The position numbers and the translations under genes are program-made. Below are positions 1 to 5,363 of a DNA stretch of 6,609 nucleotides, in pieces; positions within the stretch are counted from its first letter, which is position 1, and the number at the start of each line of letters is the position of its first letter. The notes under the pieces were generated by a model, which was given only the letters and a program-made list of their open reading frames with translations, made no database searches and was not told where the DNA came from. This DNA is from Microbacterium sp. p3-SID336 (GTDB lineage: Bacteria; Actinomycetota; Actinomycetes; Actinomycetales; Microbacteriaceae). The stretch is from assembly GCF_025143365.1 (NCBI RefSeq), contig NZ_JALXPE010000102.1, positions 1 to 6,609 of the forward strand, read 5' to 3'.

Positions 1-1042
1 GCGGCGGCCACGGCACGTCGACGCCGAGCTCGTGGGCGGCGCGGAGGGCGAAGTGCGGATCGCGCAGCCACTCCCTGCCCGCGAAGATCGCATCGGCGGC
101 ACCGTCGGCCAGCACCTGCTCCGCCTGTGCCGCCGCGGTGATGAGCCCCACGGCGGACACCGGGATGCGCCCGCCCTGCCGCACGGTCTCCGCGAGCGGC
201 ACCTGGTAGCCGGGGGAGACGCTGATCCTCTGGTGTGCGACCAGCCCGCCGCTGGACACGTCGATGAGGTCGGCGCCGCGCTCCGTCGCCCAGTCGCCGA
301 CCGCTGCGGCCTCCTCCGGGGTGAAGCCGCCCTCGGCGTGATCCGTCGCCGAGATCCGCACGAACAGCGGCACTGCCGGCCCCGCGACCGCGCGCACCGC
401 GTCCACCACCCGCAGCAGCAGTCGTGCACGGTTCTCGAGCGAGCCGCCGTACTCGTCCTCGCGGAGGTTCGCCAGCGGGGACAGGAACTGGTGCAGCAGA
501 TAGCCGTGCGCGCCGTGGATCTCCAGCACGTCGAATCCCGCGTCGAGCGCACGGCGGGCTGCCGTGGCGAAGGCCTCCACCACGCGGTCGATACCGGCGC
601 CGTCCAGGGCGTGCGGGGCGGCGAATCCGTCGAACGCCACGGCCGAGGGGGCAACGGTGGTCCAGCCGCCCTCGGCAGGGGGAACGGAACCGCGCTCCGG
701 CGCCCACGGCCACCACGTCGACGCCTTCCTGCCGGCATGCGCGAGCTGGATGCCGGCCAGGGAGCCGCGGTCGTGCACGGCCTGCACGATCGGCGCGAGC
801 GCGTCGCGCTGCCGGTCGTCCCACAGGCCGAGGTCGCGGGGGGAGATCCGGCCCTCCGGGACCACGGCCGTCGCCTCCGCCACGATGAGCCCCGCACCGC
901 CCGAGGCGAACTGCGCGAGATGCGCGTGATGCCACTCCTGCGCGACCCCGTCGACGGCGCTGTACATGCACATCGGGGATACCCAGAGGCGGTTGCGGAA
1001 GGTGGTCGAGCGGATGGTCAGCGGGGCGAAGAGGAGACTCAC
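1..1042 (-). CDS. Old yellow enzyme family NADH:flavin oxidoreductase (YqjM/NamA/XenA type), 3' end missing
   Basis: This gene starts with GTG at 1042 and is open to the left edge, giving 347 codons with no stop; the C-terminus lies outside. The product should be a cytosolic FMN-dependent (beta/alpha)8-barrel reductase that takes electrons from NAD(P)H and reduces activated C=C bonds of enones, nitro compounds or other electrophiles. Visible family marks: FAPLTIRSTTFRNRL near the N-terminus, SPMCMYSA (residues 22-29) with the redox-tuning Cys25 and active-site Tyr27, IQLAHAGRKA (98-107), IHGAHGYLLHQFLSPLAN (175-192) with the His176/His179 substrate-binding pair, DEYGGSLENR (196-205), and IFAGREWLRDP close to the edge. 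The Cys/Tyr signature is that of YqjM-like (class III) enzymes rather than yeast OYE. A Trp-rich insertion (about 108-130) separates HAGRKA from VAPSA, as in XenA-like members. The start is chosen by N-terminal alignment with YqjM and by the hexamer 6 nt upstream. The physiological substrate cannot be told; the family call is very secure. Confidence 0.95.
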   Translation of the reverse strand, partial: MSLLFAPLTIRSTTFRNRLWVSPMCMYSAVDGVAQEWHHAHLAQFASGGAGLIVAEATAVVPEGRISPRDLGLWDDRQRDALAPIVQAVHDRGSLAGIQLAHAGRKASTWWPWAPERGSVPPAEGGWTTVAPSAVAFDGFAAPHALDGAGIDRVVEAFATAARRALDAGFDVLEIHGAHGYLLHQFLSPLANLREDEYGGSLENRARLLLRVVDAVRAVAGPAVPLFVRISATDHAEGGFTPEEAAAVGDWATERGADLIDVSSGGLVAHQRISVSPGYQVPLAETVRQGGRIPVSAVGLITAAAQAEQVLADGAADAIFAGREWLRDPHFALRAAHELGVDVPWPP

Positions 1043-1048
1043 GGTTCG

Positions 1049-1054
1049 ACGCTA
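1049..1054 (-). promoter_or_regulatory. Putative -10 element TAGCGT of the OYE gene (leaderless)
   Basis: On the minus strand TAGCGT is followed by six bases (CGAACC) and then the GTG start at 1042. It matches the actinobacterial TANNNT -10 pattern at the distance that would place the transcription start on the G of the start codon. I see no convincing TTGACA-like -35 and no Shine-Dalgarno, which fits a leaderless transcript. The call is inferred from pattern and position only. Confidence 0.6.
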
Positions 1055-1085
1055 CCGTCCCGCCACCGGGGCCAGGGCCGCCCGC

Positions 1086-1091
1086 TAACGT
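1086..1091 (+). promoter_or_regulatory. Putative -10 element TAACGT of the nnrD operon (leaderless)
   Basis: TAACGT is followed by GGAGGC and then the ATG at 1098, so the predicted +1 is the A of the start codon. The GGAGG at 1092-1096 ends one base before the ATG, too close to work as a normal Shine-Dalgarno (usual spacing about 5-9 nt), which favours leaderless initiation. No clear -35 box is visible. The hexamer sits 31 bp from the divergent OYE -10, so the two promoters would share their upstream DNA. Confidence 0.6.
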
Positions 1092-1097
1092 GGAGGC

Positions 1098-1931
1098 ATG
1101 AGCGATGCGCGCGAGTGGTCACGCGGCGACACGGCCAGGTACTTCCGGGCCGGCACGCGCGAGGACGACAAGTACAGCCGGGGCGTGGTCGGTCTGCGCA
1201 CCGGCTCGCCCGCGTATCCCGGCGCCGCCGTCCTCGGGGTCGAGGCGGCGTGGCGCTCGGGCGCCGGTTTCGTGCGCTTCGCGGGCGCTCAGCGGGTGGT
1301 GGACGCCGTACTCGCGCGCCGCCCCGAGACCGTCGGCGGGCCCGACACCGGTCGTACGCGCATCGACGCCTGGGTGATCGGCTCGGGAACGGATCCCGCC
1401 GACCGCAGCGAGGACGAGGCCAGGGCCCTCCGGGAGATCCTCTCCGGCGCGGCCCCCGTGGTCATCGACGCGGGCGCCCTCGATCTCGCCCCCGGCGCGC
1501 GTGCGCCGTTCGTGGTGACCCCTCACGCGGGGGAGTTCGCCCGGCTGCGCGAGCGGCTGAGGATCGGTCCGGACGACGGCGAGCCGACGGACGACGTGCG
1601 ACAGGTCGCCGCGAAGCTCGGCGGCACCGTGCTGCGCAAGGGCGCCCGCACGCTGATCGCGGCGCCGGGCGGTGAGGTGCTCGCGGTGGACGCGGGCACG
1701 GGTTGGCTCGCGACGGCGGGCACCGGCGATGTGCTGGCGGGCGTCCTGGGCGCCGTGATCGCGGCGAACCCCGGCGCACCGCTGGCCGAGGCCGCCGCCT
1801 CCGCGGCCTGGATCCACGGGCATGCCGCCCGCATCGCCGCCGGGGTGCGCGATGGGGTTCCCGGTCATCCGATCGTCGCACTGGACGTCGCGGAGGCACT
1901 GCCGTCCGCGATCGCGGACGTTCTGTCGTGA
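1098..1931 (+). CDS. nnrD: ADP-dependent NAD(P)H-hydrate dehydratase
   Basis: The 277-residue product is a ribokinase-fold repair enzyme that dehydrates S-NAD(P)HX (damaged, hydrated NAD(P)H) back to NAD(P)H using ADP. Motifs in order: KYSRGVVGL (25-33), then YPGAAVLGVEAAWRSGAGFVR (40-60, the conserved PGAA...GAG block), VIGSGTDP (93-100) in place of the usual GPGLG turn, VVIDAGALDL (121-130), VVTPHAGEFARL (139-150), LRKGARTLI (179-187) and the nucleotide/catalytic loop ATAGTGDVLAGVLGA (205-219) with the presumed catalytic Asp211. Only the dehydratase (C-terminal) half of the bifunctional Nnr protein is present; there is no NnrE/YjeF-N epimerase domain, so that activity must be encoded elsewhere. 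The ATG is supported by the hexamer at 1086-1091 and by the near N-terminal KYSRG block. The stop overlaps the next gene's start by 4 bp, so the two are probably translationally coupled. Family confidence is very high. Confidence 0.95.
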   Translation: MSDAREWSRGDTARYFRAGTREDDKYSRGVVGLRTGSPAYPGAAVLGVEAAWRSGAGFVRFAGAQRVVDAVLARRPETVGGPDTGRTRIDAWVIGSGTDPADRSEDEARALREILSGAAPVVIDAGALDLAPGARAPFVVTPHAGEFARLRERLRIGPDDGEPTDDVRQVAAKLGGTVLRKGARTLIAAPGGEVLAVDAGTGWLATAGTGDVLAGVLGAVIAANPGAPLAEAAASAAWIHGHAARIAAGVRDGVPGHPIVALDVAEALPSAIADVLS

Positions 1932-3166
1932 GGGGGCGGGTCCGCCCGGGGACCCTCGTGCTCTGGGCCGTCTTCCTCCTCGCGCACCTGGTGACCGCGT
2001 GGGTGGGGTGGGTGTACCCCAGCCAGCCGATGGGCGATGTGGTGCTGGTGTATCAGCCGTGGGCGTCGGCGGCGCTCGGCGGGGGACCCGTCGTCGGCGT
2101 GACCGAGACCTGGGTGTACCCGCAGCTCGCGTTGCTGCCGATGCTGCTCACTGCGGGCATCGCGACGCCGCTCGTGCCCGCGCTCGGCGCCGCCTCGGCC
2201 TATCTGGTGGCATGGGCGGTGCTGGTCACGGCCCTCGACGCGGTGGCCTTCGGGGTGCTCGTGGGCCGTCGCCCTCCGCGCGCGCGACAGGCGGCGGCGT
2301 GGTTCTGGTGCTTCGCGCTGCTGCTGCTCGGGCCGATCGCGCTGTACCGCATCGACGCGGTGACCGTGCCGATCGCCGTGCTGGCGGGACTCTGGCTGGT
2401 CTCGCGGCCCGCCCTCGCCGCGGCGCTGCTGACGGTGGCGGCGTGGATCAAGATCTGGCCGGGGGCGCTGGTCGTCGCGGCAGTCGTCGCGAGCCGCGCG
2501 CGGCTGCGCATGGTCCTCGCCGCCGCGGGGGTGACGGCGGCCGTGATCCTCGGACTCCTGCTGCTCGGAGCGGACAGCGAGCTGTTCGGCTTCCTGTCCG
2601 CGCAGACCGGCAGAGGCCTGCAGATCGAGGCGGTGGCGGCGACCCCCTTCCTGTGGCTCGCGGTGGCCGGTGCAGCGCGCATCGAGTACAGCTTCGACAT
2701 CCTCACCTTCCAGATCGAGGCGCCCGGCGTGGATGCGGTCGCCGCTGTGCTCACGCCTCTGATGGCGGTCGGGGTGGTCGCGCTCGCGGTGCTCGGCGCC
2801 GTGAAGGCCGCGCGGGGAGCGTCGTTCGCCCGGTTGTTCCCGCCGTTGGCGCTGGTGCTCGTCACGACGCTCATCGTCGGCAACAAGGTCGGCTCTCCGC
2901 AGTTCCAGACCTGGCTGATCGCGCCGGTGCTGCTGTGGCTCGTGATCGACAGGGCACGTGCGAGGGTGCCGGCGGTGCTGGTCCTCGCGCTGTGCCTGCT
3001 CACCTGCCTCGTCTACCCGCTCGGCTACGACGCCTTGCTGCGCGCGGAAGCCGCGCCGGTGCTGCTCCTCACGGTGCGCAACGCCCTGCTGCTCGTCCTG
3101 CTCGTCCTCGGCATCCGCGCCCTCGTGCGGGTGCCCGCCCTCCGCCCTCACCGAACCAAGGAGTGA
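1928..3166 (+). CDS. GT87/DUF2029-like polytopic membrane glycosyltransferase
   Basis: The GTG at 1928-1930 overlaps the nnrD stop as GTGA, giving a 412-residue protein. The reading frame extends upstream of this inside nnrD, but that extension is Arg-rich out-of-frame translation and not credible. The protein is almost entirely hydrophobic, with about ten or more membrane segments; the first is at about residues 9-29. An acidic site after it, GDVVLVYQPWASAALGGG (36-53), resembles the catalytic periplasmic loop of GT-C enzymes, with Asp37 the candidate base. Further family-like blocks are YRIDAVTVPIAVLAGLWL (140-157), WIKIWPGA (173-180), TGRGLQIEAVAA (227-238) and NKVGSPQFQTWL (from Asn319), followed by a short basic tail. 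These recall polyprenyl-phosphate-mannose-dependent mannosyltransferases acting on envelope glycolipids or glycans. Donor and acceptor are unknown and no sugar pathway genes are adjacent. The membrane GT-C nature is likely; the exact substrate is inference. It is probably co-transcribed with nnrD and the thiamine-binding gene. Confidence 0.8.
   Translation: MRGRVRPGTLVLWAVFLLAHLVTAWVGWVYPSQPMGDVVLVYQPWASAALGGGPVVGVTETWVYPQLALLPMLLTAGIATPLVPALGAASAYLVAWAVLVTALDAVAFGVLVGRRPPRARQAAAWFWCFALLLLGPIALYRIDAVTVPIAVLAGLWLVSRPALAAALLTVAAWIKIWPGALVVAAVVASRARLRMVLAAAGVTAAVILGLLLLGADSELFGFLSAQTGRGLQIEAVAATPFLWLAVAGAARIEYSFDILTFQIEAPGVDAVAAVLTPLMAVGVVALAVLGAVKAARGASFARLFPPLALVLVTTLIVGNKVGSPQFQTWLIAPVLLWLVIDRARARVPAVLVLALCLLTCLVYPLGYDALLRAEAAPVLLLTVRNALLLVLLVLGIRALVRVPALRPHRTKE
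3158..3163 (+). promoter_or_regulatory. Shine-Dalgarno AAGGAG for the thiamine-binding protein gene
   Basis: AAGGAG lies 7 nt upstream of the ATG at 3171 and touches the TGA stop of the preceding gene (3164-3166). It decides the start of the small downstream gene, whose frame is open further upstream. It is the only well-spaced canonical ribosome binding site in the window, which suits an operon-internal gene translated from a long mRNA. Confidence 0.85.
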
Positions 3167-3170
3167 ACCC

Positions 3171-3503
3171 ATGCTGATCGCCTTCTCCGTCGCCCCCAGC
3201 GGCACCCCCGCGGACGGGGCCGAGCGCGCCGACGCCTCCGTGCATGACGCGGTCGCCGCCGCCGTGCGGGTGATCCGTGAATCGGGTCTCCCGCACCGGA
3301 CCACGAGCATGTTCACCGAGATCGAGGGCCCGGACTGGGACACGGTGATGGACGTGGTCAAGCGTGCGACCGAGGCTGTGATGCCCTTCGGCTCCCGCGT
3401 CTCGCTCGTGCTCAAGGCCGACATCCGCCCGGGCTACACAGGCGAGCTCGACGCCAAGGTCGAGCGGCTGGAGGCGGCGATCGAGGAGTCCGCCGACCGC
3501 TAA
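3171..3503 (+). CDS. Thiamine-binding protein, MTH1187/YkoF-like (UPF0045, DUF77)
   Basis: The product is a 110-residue soluble protein of the small ferredoxin-like family formerly called DUF77/UPF0045, now thiamine-binding protein. Family marks are the N-terminal strand MLIAFSVAPSG (1-11), the block SGLPHRTTSMFTEIEG (38-53) matching the conserved SGLPY...M.T.IEG core, WDTVMDVVKRATEAV (56-70), and a C-terminal amphipathic helix rich in Glu and Lys. Length is typical (about 100 residues). Members bind thiamine or related pyrimidines in structures, but their cellular role is poorly defined, and no thi genes or TPP riboswitch is seen nearby. The start is fixed by the AAGGAG at 3158-3163. It lies 4 bp after the GT87-like gene and is likely the last gene of the nnrD unit. 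Its TAA stop forms the first three bases of the presumed -10 element of the following MFS gene. Confidence 0.88.
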   Translation: MLIAFSVAPSGTPADGAERADASVHDAVAAAVRVIRESGLPHRTTSMFTEIEGPDWDTVMDVVKRATEAVMPFGSRVSLVLKADIRPGYTGELDAKVERLEAAIEESADR

Positions 3504-3506
3504 GCT
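3501..3506 (+). promoter_or_regulatory. Putative -10 element TAAGCT of the MFS gene (contains upstream stop codon)
   Basis: TAAGCT is followed by GATCCG and then the GTG start at 3513, the same 6-nt spacing as at the other promoter-proximal genes here. Its first three bases are the TAA stop of the thiamine-binding gene. There is no Shine-Dalgarno in the 9-nt gap, so a leaderless start is the simplest reading. The -35 region would lie inside the upstream coding sequence, and no TTGACA-like box is evident there. Confidence 0.55.
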
Positions 3507-3512
3507 GATCCG

Positions 3513-4742
3513 GTGAATCCCTCGACCGCTTCGAGGGGTGCGGCGAAGAGGGCGCTCCTCTCTCTCGCCATCGGCAGCTTCGGCATCGGCATGACCGAGT
3601 TCGTCGTCATGGGGCTGCTCCCGAACATCGCCGCCGACCTGCTCCCGTCCGTGTGGGCGACGAGCCAAGAGGACGCGCTCAGTCAGGCCGGCTGGCTCAT
3701 CTCGCTGTACGCGCTCGGCGTGGTGATCGGCGCTCCCACGATCGCGGGCTTCGCCGCCCGCTATCCGCGGCACCGGGTGATGATCGTGCTGGCCCTCGCG
3801 CTCACGGTCTTCAACGCCCTCACGGTGGTGCTCCCGACGTTCGAGCTGGTCGGGGTGTCCCGGTTCCTCGCCGGGCTGCCGCACGGGGCGTACTTCGGCA
3901 TCGGCGCTCTCGTCGCGGCCGAGGTGATGGGTCCGGGCAACAGGGCGAAAGGCGTGGCCTTCATCCTGACCGGGCTCACGGTCGCGAATGTGGTCGGCGT
4001 GCCGCTCGGTACATTCCTCGGGCAGCAGTGGGGGTGGCGTGCCGCCTTCGCCGTCGTCGCCCTCGTCTTCGCGCTCGCCACGGTGAGCATCGCCCTGTTC
4101 GTGCCCGAGCATCCCGGCGATCCTGGGCGCACGATGCGCGCGGAGCTCGGGGTGTTCCGCATCGGACAGGTGTGGTTCACGCTCGGCGTCGGTGCGATCG
4201 GCTTCGGCGGCTTCTTCGCGGTCTACAGCTACATCGCCCCGCTCGTGACCGAGGTCGCGGGGTCGCCCGAGTGGGTCGTGCCGATCGTGCTCGTGCTGAT
4301 GGGCCTCGGCATGACCGCGGGAAACCTCGTCGGCGGGCACTTCGCCGACATCGACCTCCGCCGCACGCTGCTGTTCGGGTTGGCCGCGATGGGCGTCGTG
4401 TTCGCTCTGCTCGCGGTGCTGTCGTTCTGGATCGTGAGCCTCAGCCTGCTCGTGGTGCTGGTCGGCTTCGTCTCGTCGGTGCTCAGCCCCACCATCCAGA
4501 CGCGGCTGATGGACGTCGCCGGCGACAACCAGTCGATCGCGGCGGCCATGAACCACTCCGCGCTCAACATCGGCAACAGCCTGGGGGCGTTCCTCGGCGG
4601 CGTCGTCATCGCGGTCGGCTGGGGCTTCACGGCCCCGGCATGGACGGGCGCGGTGCTCGCGGTCGCGGGCCTGCTCATCGCGCTGCTGTCGTACCGCGTG
4701 GAGACGCGCCGCGCCGCCTCGGTCCCGGTGCTCGCGTCGTAG
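3513..4742 (+). CDS. MFS transporter, DHA1 drug/sugar exporter family (AraJ/YdhP/Cml-like)
   Basis: The 409-residue protein, starting at GTG 3513, has the length and hydrophobic pattern of a 12-helix major facilitator in the inner membrane, presumably a proton-coupled exporter. Diagnostic features are the first helix with GMTEFVVMGLLPNIA (26-40), typical of the AraJ/YdhP/chloramphenicol-efflux branch of DHA1; the helix 2-3 loop AGFAARYPRHRVMI, which stands for motif A in this branch; SRFLAGLPHGAYFGIGALVA, the helix 4 block; and VPLGTFLGQQWGWRAAF (163-179), the antiporter-type helix 5 motif. The second half carries GGHFADIDLRRTLLFGL at the helix 8-9 loop and MNHSALNIGNSLGAFLGG near helix 11. 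The substrate cannot be inferred; relatives export arabinose-like sugars, purine ribonucleosides or chloramphenicol. There is no adjacent regulator of the kind that usually accompanies a dedicated resistance pump. Its TAG stop starts the presumed -10 of the Nudix gene. Confidence 0.93.
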   Translation: MNPSTASRGAAKRALLSLAIGSFGIGMTEFVVMGLLPNIAADLLPSVWATSQEDALSQAGWLISLYALGVVIGAPTIAGFAARYPRHRVMIVLALALTVFNALTVVLPTFELVGVSRFLAGLPHGAYFGIGALVAAEVMGPGNRAKGVAFILTGLTVANVVGVPLGTFLGQQWGWRAAFAVVALVFALATVSIALFVPEHPGDPGRTMRAELGVFRIGQVWFTLGVGAIGFGGFFAVYSYIAPLVTEVAGSPEWVVPIVLVLMGLGMTAGNLVGGHFADIDLRRTLLFGLAAMGVVFALLAVLSFWIVSLSLLVVLVGFVSSVLSPTIQTRLMDVAGDNQSIAAAMNHSALNIGNSLGAFLGGVVIAVGWGFTAPAWTGAVLAVAGLLIALLSYRVETRRAASVPVLAS

Positions 4743-4745
4743 AGT
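4740..4745 (+). promoter_or_regulatory. Putative -10 element TAGAGT of the Nudix gene (contains upstream stop codon)
   Basis: TAGAGT is followed by GACGGG and then the GTG at 4752. The hexamer begins with the TAG stop of the MFS gene. As at the other promoters, the 6-nt spacing places the predicted +1 on the start codon. The only purine-rich tract (GACGGG) abuts the start and is not at Shine-Dalgarno distance. No -35 box is recognisable in the MFS coding end. Confidence 0.55.
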
Positions 4746-4751
4746 GACGGG

Positions 4752-5357
4752 GTGACGATCCCCGACGACGACCTGCCGCTGGCCGGGACCGCCGTGCTCC
4801 TGCGCCCTTCCGACGACGGCTTCCGCGTGCTGCTGCTGCGGCGGCCGGACCGCGGGTCCTTCGCGGGCGCCTGGGTGTTCCCCGGAGGCAAGGTCGAGCA
4901 GCAGGACCGTCGCGACGGCGCGGACCGCCTGGACGACGCGCGGCGAGCTGCCGTGCGCGAGACCGCCGAGGAGGTCGGACTGGTCATCGACGGGCTTGTG
5001 CCGCTGTCGGAGTGGCGGCCGCCCGCCGAAGCCCCGGTCCGCATCCGCACGTGGTTCTTCCTCGCCGAGGCTCCGGAGGCCGAGGCTGTGCCGTCCGAAC
5101 CGGAGGTCGCCGAGCTGGCCTGGGTCACCCCGGCGGAGGCGCTCGGCCGCCACGCGACGGGGGAGTGGAGGCTGTTCCCGCCCACCTGGGTCACGCTGCA
5201 CCGGCTGTCGATGCACGACGAGGCGTCCGCTGCGCTCGCGTCGGCCGGCGCGGCGGAGCTGTTCCAGACGCGCGTGCGCGAGGGCGGGCGGGCTTTCGCG
5301 TGGGAGCAGGGCACGCTCGACGCCGCCGCGCTGCCGTGGAGCTTCGCGCCCGCGTGA
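4752..5357 (+). CDS. Nudix hydrolase
   Basis: The 201-residue cytosolic protein starts at GTG 4752 and has one Nudix fold. After the first strand (GTAVLLRPSDDGFRVLLLRR, 12-31) comes AGAWVFPGGKVEQQD (38-52), then AAVRETAEEVGLVI (66-79), which contains the metal-binding REXXEEXG helix with Glu70, Glu73 and Glu74. Between GG and RE the spacing is about nine residues longer than in the canonical Nudix box (Gly46 to Arg69 instead of 14 residues), filled by a charged segment rich in Asp and Arg. Such stretched boxes are known in NUDT7/NUDT19-like and actinobacterial relatives, some of which act on CoA or acyl-CoA. The second half has TWFFLAEAPE and VAELAWVTPAEALGRH, the usual strand-helix after the box. 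The reaction is hydrolysis of an X-linked nucleoside diphosphate; the substrate is unknown. The gene is convergent with metX, 3 bp away. Confidence 0.9.
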   Translation: MTIPDDDLPLAGTAVLLRPSDDGFRVLLLRRPDRGSFAGAWVFPGGKVEQQDRRDGADRLDDARRAAVRETAEEVGLVIDGLVPLSEWRPPAEAPVRIRTWFFLAEAPEAEAVPSEPEVAELAWVTPAEALGRHATGEWRLFPPTWVTLHRLSMHDEASAALASAGAAELFQTRVREGGRAFAWEQGTLDAAALPWSFAPA

Positions 5358-5363
5358 GGCTCA
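5355..5363. other. Convergent stop-to-stop junction of Nudix and metX genes
   Basis: The Nudix TGA (5355-5357) and the metX TGA (read on the minus strand from 5363-5361) are separated by only three bases, together forming TGAGGCTCA, which is an imperfect palindrome. There is no room for an intrinsic terminator and no T-tract on either side. A short perfect palindrome GCTCGCGAGC follows at 5364-5373 inside the metX end, too short and loop-less to call a terminator. The two transcripts probably overlap at their 3' ends. Confidence 0.7.

Noticed and set aside
32..1675. Long plus-strand open frame of 547 codons over the OYE gene and the start of nnrD
   Set aside because: Its translation is Arg/Gly/His-rich low-complexity sequence without domains, and it runs antisense to a gene with complete OYE motifs and out of frame with nnrD. 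Such long open frames are expected at this GC content.
3158..3180. TPP riboswitch before the thiamine-binding gene
   Set aside because: Only 4 bp separate it from the preceding gene and no thi-box-like sequence is visible.
1865..3424. Minus-strand open frame of 519 codons opposite the GT87-like gene
   Set aside because: Highly charged repeats of Arg, His, Glu and Gln reflect antisense of codons for hydrophobic residues; no motif and no promoter-like hexamer supports it.
3069..5216. Minus-strand open frame of 715 codons across the thiamine-binding, MFS and Nudix genes
   Set aside because: Composition is dominated by His, Arg, Glu and Asp with no recognisable fold, typical of the antisense frame of GC-rich genes. 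All three plus-strand genes have clear family motifs.
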